Counted from the first letter of the stretch, positions 9,033 through 16,941 are shown. The stretch: DNA of 42,500 nucleotides from Symbiodinium natans (GCA_905221605.1 CAJNDS010001358.1:729712-772211), one strand, 5' to 3'. The notes: generated by a model not told the origin, from the sequence alone. Numbers and translations: made by a program.

Positions 9033-9104
9033 TCAGGCACGGTGCTCTCATGGGACTTCTACAAGGCTGGCTGGGCGTGGACCTTGACCCTGAATCAACT
9101 CTAA
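9033..9104 (+). CDS. candidate terminal exon, unidentified
   Basis: Acceptor CCTTAAGCAG, frame SGTVLSWDFYKAGWAWTLTL then NQL, TAA at 9102. The stop falls at the edge of the C-rich array that follows. It is rich in aromatic residues, and no donor is visible. Confidence 0.38.
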   Translation, partial: SGTVLSWDFYKAGWAWTLTLNQL

Positions 9105-9107
9105 ACT

Positions 9108-9244
9108 CTAAACCCTAAACCCTAAACCCTAAACCCTAAACCCTAAACCCTAAACCCTAAACCCTAAACCCTAAACCCTAAACCCTAAACTAAACCCTAA
9201 ACCCTAAACCCTAAACCCCAAACCCTAAACCCTAAACCCTAAAT
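9108..9244 (-). repeat. interstitial telomeric array, C-rich
   Basis: About 19 CCCTAAA units with one 3-base deletion. Confidence 0.96.
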
Positions 9245-9656
9245 CCCGAACCGGAGTTCCGGTTGTTTGAGGGACGTGGGGGTTTGGGCATGCTGCAAAA
9301 ACCCCTATTGGCCAGAACCCGTTCTAATTCTGGATGAATCCACAGCGTACCAACACCCTCGCCAGGATACCAATAAGGGGCTAGGAACCGAAGAACCCCA
9401 AATAACTTTCAGCAATCCCCCACGTTGAGGGTGGCACGTGCGCTTTTGGGCCATGTTGGATGGGCTACTAGACCCTAGTAAACAATAATCACAACTCCTC
9501 AAAACCGCCCTGTGTAGGGCTTCTTATGGGGAAATGAAGGCCTGGATGTTGGGTTCCGGACGTAGGGTTTTGAGTTGTGCTAGAAGGTCTTCGGGCTTGG
9601 GGTTTAAGTCTTTGCGTTAGGTAGAGCTTAGGGTTAGGGCTCAAAAAAGGGCTTAG

Positions 9657-9998
9657 AACCCTAAACCCTAAACCCTAAACCCTAAACCCTAAACCCTAAA
9701 CCCTAAACCCTAAACCCTAAACCCTAAACCCTAAACCCTAAACCCTAAACCCTAAACCCTAAACCTAACCCTAAACCCTAAACCCTAAACCCTAAACCCT
9801 AAACCCTAAACCCTAAACCCTAAACCCTAAACCCTAAACCCTAAACCCTAAACCCTAAACCCTAAACCCTAAACCCTAAACCCTAAACCCTAAACCCTAA
9901 ACCCTAAACCCTAAACCCTATAAACCCTAGGTAAACCCTAAACCCTAAACCCTAAACCCTAAACCCTAAACCCTAAACCCTAAACCCTAAACCCTAAG
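9657..9998 (-). repeat. interstitial telomeric array, C-rich, longest in the window
   Basis: About 48 CCCTAAA units, interrupted by one shortened unit (near 9763) and a small insertion TATAAACCCTAGG near 9918. Confidence 0.98.
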
Positions 9999-10042
9999 CC
10001 CAGGTTCGGTGTTGCTTTGTGTAGTTCTCCATAAGTCCTCAG

Positions 10043-10115
10043 CAGTCCATGCTCGCGGTTTTCGGCGACCGCCAACATATAAAAGCCATGCACGCCGATG
10101 TCCCGAAAGCTTACC
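10043..10115 (+). CDS. candidate exon with strong donor
   Basis: Acceptor TAAGTCCTCAG, 24 codons (QSMLAVFGDRQHIKAMHADV, then PKAY) and donor GTAAGC at 10116. Upstream lies a C-rich array and downstream a G-rich one. The peptide looks like a real protein segment, but no family is recognised. Confidence 0.48.
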
Positions 10116-10149
10116 GTAAGCCCTAATTCCATGGGTTTCCCTACGACCT

Positions 10150-10229
10150 TTGGGTTTAGGGTTTAGGGTTTAGGGTTTAGGGTTTAGGGTTTAGGGTTTA
10201 GGGTTTAGGGTTTAGGGTTTAGGGTTTAG
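10150..10229 (+). repeat. interstitial telomeric array, G-rich
   Basis: Eleven TTTAGGG units directly abutting a family D element. Confidence 0.97.
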
Positions 10230-10230
10230 G

Positions 10231-10349
10231 CCCCCCCTCTATACTACCCCCACGTAGGTTCCCCCTTGTATAACCATAGTTAGGCTTAGTTAGCCTTAAG
10301 TATGGGGGGAACCTGAGGGGGGGTTAAGGGGGTTATATAGTAGGGGAAC
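10231..10349. mobile_element. MITE-like element, family D
   Basis: CTATACTACCCCCACGTAGG near the left end pairs with GGGGGAACCTGAGGGGG and TATATAGTAGGGGAACC on the right. Same type as 7024-7140. Its left edge touches the G-rich array. Confidence 0.5.
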
Positions 10350-10370
10350 CCATGATAATTGTCTAAGCAG

Positions 10371-10433
10371 GACATCCTCGATGAGGGTGACCTGGAGAGG
10401 GTGGAGGACAGAGCAAACGACATGCACTTGCAG
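10371..10433 (+). CDS. candidate exon, weakly R-SNARE-like
   Basis: Acceptor GTCTAAGCAG, 21 codons in phase 0 (DILDEGDLERVEDRANDMHL, then Q), and a possible GC donor (CAG|GCTTAGGG). The heptad pattern and the order ILDxGD, VED, A-N-D, L-Q resemble the start of a VAMP-type SNARE motif with one residue missing. That resemblance is weak; any acidic amphipathic helix could look like this. The GC donor lies in a variant telomeric unit. Confidence 0.42.
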
Positions 10434-10617
10434 GCTTAGGGTTTGGCGTTTGGTGATCAGGGTTTGGGGTATCCAAACCTGAGCCTAAACCCTCAAGCGG
10501 GAAAGTCGCGGATCATCGTACCTGGAACCGTTCCCCCTGGGGACCAATGCCACCAAATGCTGCCCAAACCCGAGAGCGTTGATTTTGCACATCCGCACCC
10601 CCCCCCCCCCCACACCC

Positions 10618-10712
10618 TAAACCCTTCTGCAAACCCTAAACCTAAACCCTAAACCCTAAACCCTAAGCCCTAAGCCCTAAGCCCTAAGCCCTAAAACCTA
10701 AACCCTAACTCC
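10618..10712 (-). repeat. interstitial telomeric array, C-rich, degenerate
   Basis: CCCTAAA with five CCCTAAG units in a row, suggesting local homogenisation of a variant. Confidence 0.9.
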
Positions 10713-10717
10713 AACAG

Positions 10718-10765
10718 AGGCCGCCTACAAGGCAGCCGCCAAAAGGCAACCCACGCACTTGTATT
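10718..10765 (+). CDS. candidate exon, unidentified
   Basis: Acceptor CTCCAACAG, frame AAYKAAAKRQPTHLY, donor GTAAAC at 10766. Short, Ala/Lys-rich. Confidence 0.32.
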
Positions 10766-10951
10766 GTAAACCCTCAACCATAAAATCGCCTAAATCCTAC
10801 TACCCTGGGCCCACTCGGACAGTCTCAGGGGTGCAGCTTCCCTTAGGGTTGAGGGTCTAGGGTTTAGGCTCAGAGTCTGTGTCTTAGTCAACCTCTTTGC
10901 TGCTCATAAGAGGCTTGTACAAACCCCCTATGCCTGCCTGCAACTGTCCTC

Positions 10952-11072
10952 GAGGAGGAGAAGGCCTTGGGAGAGGACGATGTCCGAGACCGGAAATTGG
11001 AGCTGAAAGAGATCGAGGACTTGTTGGAGGGCATTGGGGGGACTGGGGTTTCGGACCCAGGAAGATGCAGAT
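10952..11072 (+). CDS. candidate exon, acidic coiled-coil segment, cut by mitochondrial DNA
   Basis: The frame EEEKALGEDDVRDRKLELKE, then IEDLLEGIGGTGVSDPG, is amphipathic and acidic. It is open without a stop into the AT-rich mitochondrial insert at about 11076, where it soon meets TAA. No clear donor is seen before the insert, so the exon may have been truncated by it. A minus-strand frame over the same DNA is judged a shadow. Confidence 0.42.
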
Positions 11073-11075
11073 TCA

Positions 11076-11395
11076 TTTTGTTTTCTTATTAATAGTTCTT
11101 GGTTATTATTCTTTGCTCTTATTATAATTCTATTTATCTTTACAGGATTTAATATTTATTGTTGGACTGGAATTCACTTCTCATAGAATTATTTTCTTAT
11201 ATTTTATCATCTTTTATTTGGATTAATTTATAGTTTTCATATTTTTGGTCTAGAGATTTATTAAGAGAATTCACTAAAAAATATGAAGTCTTATTAATAA
11301 TCTTTTTTCTTCTTTTTGGGGGTTTTCTAGTTTCTGAAGCTCTATTATTTGTATCCTTCTTTTGGACATCTTTTCATTTATTATCTTGTCCAACA
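11076..11395 (+). pseudogene. cox3: nuclear copy of a mitochondrial cox3 fragment (NUMT)
   Basis: A sharply AT-rich block in GC-rich surroundings. In one frame it reads FSYFWSRDLLREFTKKYEV and SEALLFVSFFWTSFHLLSC, matching the RD-x-x-RE and SE-x-x-x-F-x-S-F-F-W-x-x-F-H landmarks of cytochrome c oxidase subunit III. The middle of the protein is present, but the rest is not. The same frame has a TAG at 11231 and a TAA upstream. These may be decay or, if it copies unedited mtDNA, sites of RNA editing. The right edge (CCAACACCC) passes directly into CCCTAAA repeats. Not expected to be functional in the nucleus. Confidence 0.8.
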
Positions 11396-11439
11396 CCCTA
11401 AACCCTAAACCCTAAACCCTAAACCCTAAACCCTAAACT
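11393..11439 (-). repeat. interstitial telomeric array joined to the mitochondrial insert
   Basis: Six CCCTAAA units beginning inside the last codons of the cox3 fragment, so the join shares a few bases of microhomology. Confidence 0.95.
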
Positions 11440-11447
11440 TCACGCAC

Positions 11448-11477
11448 CTTCGGGCCCCCGCGCCGCGAAAGCAAAGC
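11448..11477 (-). CDS. candidate micro-exon (minus)
   Basis: Minus strand: acceptor AAGGCAG, frame ALLSRRGGPK, donor GTGCGTGAAG and then the G-rich strand of the array. Ten codons only. Confidence 0.2.
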
Positions 11478-11532
11478 CTGCCTTGCATCCCCAGTTCCCG
11501 AGTTTAGGGGTCACTTCTCTTCACCCCGAGTA

Positions 11533-11635
11533 CCCTAAACCCTAAACCCTAAACCCTAAACCCTAAACCCTAAACCCTAAACCCTAAACCCTAAACCCTA
11601 AACCCTAAACCCTAAACCCTAAACCCTAAACCCTT
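11533..11635 (-). repeat. interstitial telomeric array, C-rich
   Basis: Fourteen to fifteen CCCTAAA units. Confidence 0.97.
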
Positions 11636-11657
11636 TTGCTCGCAGTCCTGAATAGGG

Positions 11658-11735
11658 AATAAGTACCCCCCCCCCTATGATAACCCTAGAAAAGGGCTGT
11701 TAGAATAAGGGGGGGAACATTCCAACCTATTAGCA
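11658..11735. mobile_element. family C-related fragment
   Basis: CAGTCCTGAATAGGGAATAAGTACCCC and AAGGGGGGGAACATTCCAACC resemble the two ends of 6458-6584, with a poly-C expansion in the left part. Confidence 0.4.
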
Positions 11736-11832
11736 ACTAAGCCCCAGACTTGAAGGTCGCTGCTAAGGGGTGGGGGTTCTTTTTGGGTAATTTTGTTTTC
11801 ATTTGTTTTTTTTGAGGGGGGGGTTTTCTAAC

Positions 11833-12150
11833 CTTTAAACCCTAAACCCTAAACCCTAAACTACCCTAAACTACCCTAAACTACCCCAAACTACCCTAAA
11901 CTACCCTAAATACTAAACTACCCAAAACTACCCAAAACTACCCTACGTAAACTAGCCTAAACCCTAAGCCCTAAGCCCTAAACTACCCTAAACCACCCTA
12001 AACCCTAAACCCTAAACCCCAACCCTAAACCCTAAACCCTACACCCTAAACCCCAAGCCCTAAAACCCTAAAACCCTAAAACCTTAAAACCCTAAAACCC
12101 CAAAACCCTAAAGCCCTAAACCCTAAACACTAAACCCTAAACCCCAAAAC
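11833..12150 (-). repeat. degenerate telomere-derived array
   Basis: It starts with CCCTAAA, becomes 10-bp units CTACCCTAAA (11853-11945), then mixed CCCTAAAA 8-mers (12055-12120). An example of unit-length change within one array. Confidence 0.9.
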
Positions 12151-12307
12151 ATACCACCCCAAAAAACCCCACAAAAAAAAACACCCCCCAAAAAACTGGC
12201 TTCGCTTGAAAGGCTGAACGGCTGAAACCCGAAGTCCTAAGACCTGAGTCAAGCTCTACTTCGAGGTGTCTGGTCTTCTCACTTCCTTGTGCCTCCCTTA
12301 AGATGAT

Positions 12308-12353
12308 CGGTTTAGGGTTTAGGGTTTAGGGTTTAGGGTTTAGGGTTTAGGGC
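12308..12353 (+). repeat. interstitial telomeric array, G-rich
   Basis: Six TTTAGGG units. Confidence 0.96.
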
Positions 12354-12425
12354 TAACATATGAACGGAAGGTGCAGAAGCCCCCCCCCCCCCCCCCCTTC
12401 CCGCCAATAGTCAGCTTCAGTGCAG

Positions 12426-12477
12426 GAGCTGCTGCTGGACTTGAACCACTTGTCACAGGCGAAGCTTTGGCTGACGG
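12426..12477 (+). CDS. candidate exon, leucine-rich helix
   Basis: A poly-C/CT tract (12380-12403) and acceptor TTCAGTGCAG precede ELLLDLNHLSQAKLWLT. The likely donor is GC within a variant telomeric unit (CGG|GCTTAGGG), the same arrangement as at 10433 and 39909. Confidence 0.42.
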
Positions 12478-12588
12478 GCTTAGGGTTTAAAAGTGTAGGG
12501 TTTAGGGTTTAGGGTTTAGGGTTTAGGGTTTAGGGTTTAGGGTTTAGGGTTTAGGGTTTAGGGTTTAGGGTTTAGGGTTTAAAAGGGT
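12478..12588 (+). repeat. interstitial telomeric array, G-rich
   Basis: About 14 TTTAGGG units between candidate exons at 12426 and 12617, sense orientation. Confidence 0.97.
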
Positions 12589-12616
12589 TTCGCAGGTTTT
12601 CACTTAGGGGTTGCAG

Positions 12617-12679
12617 GATTGGGGTGGTCAAGGCGTGCTGCCCGACAGCCTTAGCTTGTTGCAAGCCTATACACCCTAA
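12617..12679 (+). CDS. candidate exon, unidentified
   Basis: Acceptor GGGGTTGCAG after the G-rich array, then DWGGQGVLPDSLSLLQAYTP, with the TAA supplied by the first unit of the next C-rich array. A GC donor at 12649 would instead allow a phase-compatible join to the exon at 12852. Confidence 0.42.
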   Translation, partial: DWGGQGVLPDSLSLLQAYTP

Positions 12680-12821
12680 AGCCTAAACCCTAAATCCCTA
12701 AATCCCTAAATCCCTAAACCCTAAACCCTAAACCCTAAACCCTAAACCCTAAACCCTAAACCCTAAACCCTAAACCCTAAACCCTAAACCCTAAACCCTA
12801 AACCCTAAACCCTAAACCCTG
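12671..12821 (-). repeat. interstitial telomeric array, C-rich
   Basis: About 20 CCCTAAA units; three early ones carry an extra T (AAATCCCT). Confidence 0.97.
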
Positions 12822-12851
12822 AAACCCAGACACTGTCGCGATGTGTCTCAG

Positions 12852-12942
12852 GGCTGCCAACTCAGGGTTCGTTCCAGACTGGTCTTGAAGAAGCACTCAG
12901 CATCTTGTCCCACAAGACCACCTGGGGCCAGTGGGATTCAGG
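12852..12942 (+). CDS. candidate exon with possible GA donor
   Basis: Acceptor ATGTGTCTCAG, frame LPTQGSFQTGLEEALSILSH, then KTTWGQWDSG. It ends at CAGG|GATTTAGGGG, a GA-type donor formed by a G-rich telomeric unit. The phase fits the next candidate exon at 13102. Confidence 0.45.
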
Positions 12943-13042
12943 GATTTAGGGGTTTAGGGGTTTAGGGTTTAGGGTTTAGGGTTTGGGGTTTAGGGTTTAG
13001 GGTTTAGGGTTTAGGGGTTTAGGGTTTAGGGTTTAGGGTTTG
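12943..13042 (+). repeat. interstitial telomeric array, G-rich
   Basis: About 14 units with occasional extra G (TTTAGGGG), between two phase-compatible candidate exons. Confidence 0.96.
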
Positions 13043-13101
13043 CTAAAGTTCAGGGTTCCGGGTTCTTCACCGAATGGAGCCCGCCAGGCCTGCATCCTTA
13101 G

Positions 13102-13171
13102 CTTGCCTGGGCTTTCCTGCCTCGGAAATTCAGAAGCTCTCGTGCAGCTGATGCAAGAGTGCATCCACTGA
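13102..13171 (+). CDS. candidate exon, unidentified
   Basis: Acceptor ATCCTTAG, frame LPGLSCLGNSEALVQLMQEC, then IH and TGA. Joining 12942 to 13102 gives a continuous frame across the G-rich array. Confidence 0.42.
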
Positions 13172-13189
13172 GAGATTCAGAGAGTCCAA

Positions 13190-13250
13190 ACCCTAAGCCC
13201 TAAACCCTAAACCCTAAACCCTAAAACCCTAAACCCTAAACTCCAACCCT
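13190..13250 (-). repeat. interstitial telomeric array, C-rich
   Basis: About eight units, some variant. Confidence 0.93.
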
Positions 13251-13313
13251 TAGCTACTCAGCAGGACTGCTGAATCGGGGTCCTGTCGAACCCCCCTGTT
13301 TTGCTTGCTGCAG

Positions 13314-13357
13314 CAGGCTCAGAAGAAGCGGAAGAAGCTGGAAATCGATGCTCAGCT
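13314..13357 (+). CDS. candidate short exon with basic cluster
   Basis: A pyrimidine tract and acceptor TTGCTTGCTGCAG, frame QQAQKKRKKLEIDAQ, donor GTGCGT at 13358. KKRKK could be a nuclear-localisation type basic patch. Both splice sites are good for so short an exon. Confidence 0.42.
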
Positions 13358-13505
13358 GTGCGTACTTAGGGTTCAGGGTTGGTTTAGGGAATAGGGTTTA
13401 GGCTTTAGGGTTTCGGGTTTAGGGTTTAGGGTGGGAATAGGGCCCAGGGTTGAGGGCCTAGGGTTTTGTTGTTCATGAGTCTTGTCTTCAGCGAGCACAC
13501 ACTTC

Positions 13506-13608
13506 CCGAGTCGGCTCTAGATCACCCTCTCGAACGTTTCATTCCAAATGGCCCTTCTGTCAACATGACCTTTAGGATATCGTTCTCATACATCGGTTCG
13601 AGCGATGT
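13506..13608 (-). pseudogene. inverted, degenerate copy of the 4796-4911 coding segment
   Basis: The reverse complement matches 4826-4922 over about 95 bp (CCGATGTATGAGAACGATA, CATGTTGACAGAAGGGCCAT, CGAGAGGGTGATCTAGAGCC). One base is missing in the TCTTGG region, so the frame shifts. No function is expected for this copy. Confidence 0.6.
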
Positions 13609-13609
13609 G

Positions 13610-14040
13610 CGATTGGTACTGTTAGTGGGCCGTGGCAATTTACTTGCGGTTGGGTGACAATACGTGGAGGATATCGACGCGTCCAGGTAGATTCAGGTTT
13701 CGTGCCTTGGGTCTTATAGGGTGTGTGCAAGATTCTGCACACGTGCTCGATGTACGCTTCGACTCAGGCATACATCTCTGGAAGCCCGAAAACCCCAAAA
13801 TCAGGGCCCTGCGCAGTCCAGGATGTACAGGAGCTTCTAGGACTCGCAAAAGGCCTTGGCTAGGTTCCCTTTGCAAAGCCTCTATTGTTCCGAAGCGCCA
13901 GATTGGGGGGCGCTTCGGCGGGATTTCAGGGATTCCATGTTGGGAAGCGTTGGGGGGGCAGTCTTGGGGGTGTGGACAGGTACCTCAGAACAATCCCCAC
14001 AAGGGGTCCCATCGTCACAAAGCTGCCCCTAAACCCTGAC
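13610..14040. other. GC-rich island, coding undecided
   Basis: Both strands are open (+ 13632-14039, 135 codons; minus 13640-13876). The plus frame is low in acidic residues and ends in a repeat-derived tail (HKAAPKP). I see no splice sites that decide it. Confidence 0.25.
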
Positions 14041-14109
14041 TAAACCCTCTCAAACCCCCTCAAAACCAGAACCCTGCCCCTACTCTTGGATTGAATCCAT
14101 GGATCTCAG

Positions 14110-14135
14110 GAGAAAGACCTCAAGCCCCTGGGCAG
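14110..14135 (+). CDS. candidate micro-exon with GA donor
   Basis: Acceptor GGATCTCAG, frame EKDLKPLG, then GCAG|GATTTAGGG. Mentioned for its GA donor made by the array; too short to stand alone. Confidence 0.2.
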
Positions 14136-14185
14136 GATTTAGGGTTTAGGGTTTAGGGTTTTGGGGTTTTGGGGTTGAGGGTTGA

Positions 14186-14289
14186 GGGTCTGAGGGTCTG
14201 AGGGTCTGAGGGTCTGAGGGTCTGAGGGTCTGAGGGTCTGAGGGTCTGAGGGTCTGAGGGTCTGAGGGTCTGAGGGTCTGAGGGTCTGA
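14186..14289 (+). repeat. 13 tandem copies of GGGTCTGA
   Basis: Perfect 8-bp tandem array embedded in G-rich telomeric repeats (GGGTTGA units just before it). It reads as a telomere variant that gained a base and was homogenised. Confidence 0.95.
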
Positions 14290-14696
14290 GGCATTTCGTT
14301 CTCAGCCCCTACAACCTCTTGGGGTTTAGGGTTTAGGGATTTAGGGTTTAGGGTTTCGGGATTAGGGTTTAGGGTTTAGGGTTCAGGGTACACTTTACAC
14401 TTTTTGGGATACCATAAGAACTGAAAGTGTGCCCTTCTGGGGGGCGGCCGGGTGGGGGGGGGGCTTGTGAACTCAGCAACTCAGACCTCACTCAACGCTC
14501 AAGTCCATCTACCTACACATACCCTCTACCTATGTGGGGTTTACGAAAATCGGGGACCCCCAAAATGGACCCCAAATGGTAAGATTCCCTTAGAACAAGG
14601 ACCTGTAATTTCGGAACCCCCCCCCATGTACACACCTTGAATTCAAACCCCGATTGAAGCCCAAACCCCCTAAAGCAACTCCGGGTGGATAGTGCT

Positions 14697-14776
14697 TCGG
14701 GTTTAGGGTTTAGGGTTTAGGGTTTAGGGTTTAGGGTTTAGGATTTAGGGTTTGGGGTTTGGGGTTTAGGGTTTAG
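14697..14776 (+). repeat. interstitial telomeric array, G-rich
   Basis: About eleven units, some TTTGGGG. A similar smaller run is at 14319-14390. Confidence 0.95.
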
Positions 14777-14959
14777 TGCTTTGGGTCTCACTGACTCAAT
14801 AAGATGGGAAGCCCCTAATCAGGAAAAGCCAGGAATGTGGAGGACATAGCAGGGAAATGTACCAGGGTCCCTGTATTCGTGCTTTTATCCCCACCATACT
14901 CTGTGGGTTCTCCTATGCAAGTTTTTTCCAGAATATTTTCCTTTCACATCTGCCACAAG

Positions 14960-15051
14960 GAAGATCGAGAAGCTTCCGGAAGAGGCTGGCACCTCAGCCA
15001 ACGCTCACTGGGCCACCCTCGCGAAATGTGGTGTAGACCATACACTGAAAG
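14960..15051 (+). CDS. candidate exon, unidentified
   Basis: Acceptor CATCTGCCACAAG, frame KIEKLPEEAGTSANAHWATL, then AKCGVDHTLK, donor AAAG|GTAGGG. Both splice signals and a mixed, protein-like composition. A longer shadow frame overlaps it. Confidence 0.48.
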
Positions 15052-15101
15052 GTAGGGTTTTCGTGTGTGCTCGAAGCAATGTAGGGTAAGCTGACACTGA
15101 G

Positions 15102-15182
15102 GAGAAAGAAGCCATGCTCAAGGAGCGTGAGAAGACGGCGCGGATCAATCTTGCCTTGCCGGCTATCGTTTCACAATGTGGC
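15102..15182 (+). CDS. candidate exon, charged helix
   Basis: After CACTGAG the frame reads EKEAMLKEREKTARINLALP, then AIVSQCGS. No clear donor. It lies 50 bp after the exon at 14960-15051 and may be the next exon of the same transcript. Confidence 0.35.
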
Positions 15183-15255
15183 TCATGTCTGCGTTTCGGC
15201 GTGCGTTTTTTTCTCTCTATTTTTGTATTTTGTTTTGTGTGTGTGTGCGTCAGAG

Positions 15256-15367
15256 AGTTTAGGGTTGAGGGTTTAGGGTGCGGGGGGTAGGGTTTAGGGT
15301 TTAGGGTTTAAGGTTTCGGGTTTAGGGTTTAGGGTTTAGGGTTTAGGGTTTAGGGTTTAGGGTTTAG
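15256..15367 (+). repeat. interstitial telomeric array, G-rich
   Basis: About 14 units. The last TTTAG forms the acceptor of the next candidate exon. Confidence 0.96.
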
Positions 15368-15446
15368 GGGTGGGTCCGAAGTCTTTGAACCCTACAGCGG
15401 AGGGACGGAATCTCGGATCGACGTGTTCGACGCCCGGAACCCCTAA
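15368..15446 (+). CDS. candidate exon starting at a telomeric TTTAG acceptor
   Basis: Immediately after TTTAG of the array the frame reads GGSEVFEPYSGGTESRIDVF, then DARNP, with TAA in a C-rich remnant. The xVFEPYSG and IDVFDAR pieces recall beta-propeller strands, but this is only a resemblance. Confidence 0.42.
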
Positions 15447-15475
15447 ACACCCTGAGCCCTGCAACAACCCATTAG

Positions 15476-15530
15476 GGCTGATCTACATTCATGAGCCTTT
15501 TGGCGGGCTACCTGGCATTAACATTGTTAC
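15476..15530 (+). CDS. candidate exon with canonical GTAAGT donor
   Basis: Acceptor AACCCATTAG, frame LIYIHEPFGGLPGINIVT, donor GTAAGT at 15531. The donor is textbook, which makes this one of the better short exons. It lies 30 bp after the previous frame. Confidence 0.48.
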
Positions 15531-15824
15531 GTAAGTCATATACTGTAAGTAGAGGTCTTAAGGTATGTGGGCACACCACTTGTAAACGGAGACTTTATCA
15601 GTTTAATTGAATAGCATGAGAGCGCGAGGGAAAGGGTTTAAGGGCAGGTAACCCGGTTTAGGGCCCGCAAGCCCGGAACCCGGAAAAAATCATCCCCCAG
15701 CTCAATTTAGGGGTCGGAATAATTACTAATCATATTCCCTCATAGTCCTGTTGTAATTTTCCTTAAACCCTAAACCCTAAACCCTAAACCCTAAACCCAT
15801 TAAGGAACCCGTTTCTAAGTCCAG

Positions 15825-15873
15825 GCCAAGAAGATCGCGCGCCAGCGCATGCCAGGGCGCTCAGGGGCTTTTG
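15825..15873 (+). CDS. candidate exon, basic
   Basis: Acceptor CTAAGTCCAG, frame AKKIARQRMPGRSGAF, donor GTTGGG at the edge of a poly-G tract. Confidence 0.33.
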
Positions 15874-15927
15874 GTTGGGGGGGGGGGTTAGGGTTTAGGG
15901 TTGAGGGTTTAGGGTTTAATGTTTAGG

Positions 15928-16020
15928 GTTTTTTTTTTTTTTGGGGGGGGGGGGGGCTTGTCGGGGTGGGGGATGGAGGCGGAGGGTGGGGTGAGGGAGG
16001 GAGGGGGTTGGGGGGGGGGC
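15928..16020 (+). repeat. poly-T/poly-G junction and G-rich tract
   Basis: T12 followed by G13, then GGGGTGGGGGATGGAGG-type sequence. Similar T(n)G(n) junctions occur at 20109, 30878, 31303 and 34109. Confidence 0.85.
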
Positions 16021-16042
16021 TCTGGTTCTAACCTTGAGCCTG

Positions 16043-16140
16043 AAACCCTAAACCTTAAACCCTAAACACTAAACCCAAACCCTAAACCCTGAACCCTGAA
16101 CCCTGAACCCTAAACCCTAAACCCTAAGCCTTAAACCCTG
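16043..16140 (-). repeat. interstitial telomeric array, C-rich, degenerate
   Basis: CCCTAAA with three CCCTGAA units. Confidence 0.9.
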
Positions 16141-16343
16141 TTGCCTCCCTCGCCTTCCACTGCGGGTGCCTAGGAAGGACTCAGCGGGCCTGAGAGAGGC
16201 CAGGCGAACCCAGGGTTGAGAAGCACCTGCGCCTGAATTCCTGTTCCCTTTGTTTGGCAGGAAACCTAAGTTGTTTCGGGCTTAGGGTATAGGGTTCAGG
16301 GTCCAGGGTCTAGGGTTTAGGGTTTAGGGTTTAGGGTTTAGGT

Positions 16344-16685
16344 TTGCATGGTATTTCATTCGAAAAACCGGGCTGGATTCCTGTTCCCTTTTTTGGTGGG
16401 ACCAAAGTTGTATACGGGTTTGCATGGTGTTTTATTAGAAAAACTAGGGTTCTGGGGCATTAGTTTTTTAAGGGGGTTTAGGGCTGTTGGTATCCTTACA
16501 TCGGAACTAAAGTTGGGAGTTTGAGTAGTCGGAACGCAGACGTGTTTGTAGAACCCAGCTGACCTTAAGTGTGGGTTGTCGGAATGCAGAAGGGTTTGTT
16601 TGAAGGACCCAGCTGACCTTAAGTGCTTTACAGCAGGGCCTAGTCTGGTCGTTGCTCTAAACGGTGGTCCCTTGTAGGACATGTT
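16344..16685. other. island with short direct duplications, coding undecided
   Basis: TTTGCATGGT-TTT-ATT-GAAAAAC occurs twice (16346, 16420), and ACCCAGCTGACCTTAAGTG occurs at 16552 and 16606. ATTCCTGTTCCCTTT at 16238 and 16376 extends the repetition. The minus strand is open for 108 codons (16356-16682), which the duplications partly explain. The end at 16644-16680 matches 33723-33760. Confidence 0.4.
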
Positions 16686-16730
16686 ATAATTCGGACTCTT
16701 ACATTGGCTTCGTGATTTGCGGCTTCAGGC

Positions 16731-16832
16731 ATGGATTGCAACTGTCTGGCAAGGTTTGTTTCCAGGTTCATGTACAAGTACTGCTGCAAGCACCTGGTTC
16801 AGGGGCAGAAGCAAAAGAACAAAAGGTCATAA
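16731..16832 (+). CDS. candidate exon, Cys/Lys-rich
   Basis: ATG at 16731, two bases after an AG acceptor, opens a 33-codon frame (MDCNCLARFVSRFMYKYCCK, then HLVQGQKQKNKRS). It stops at TAA, with a GTCATA donor option at 16826. CxC and CC pairs with a basic tail could be a metal-binding or targeting segment; not identified. Confidence 0.38.
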   Translation: MDCNCLARFVSRFMYKYCCKHLVQGQKQKNKRS

Positions 16833-16941
16833 TGTAGGTCACCTTGCTTACCAAGTGTACTGAGAAGACCCCGTGGGCCTAGAGTGCTTAGGAACTGTAT
16901 TGGAGTCATGAACCCTAAACCCTAAACCCTAAACCCTAAAC

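Noticed and set aside
9657-9998. A true chromosome end
   Set aside because: The array is interstitial, with unique sequence on both sides, and arrays face both ways; nothing marks a terminal position in this window.
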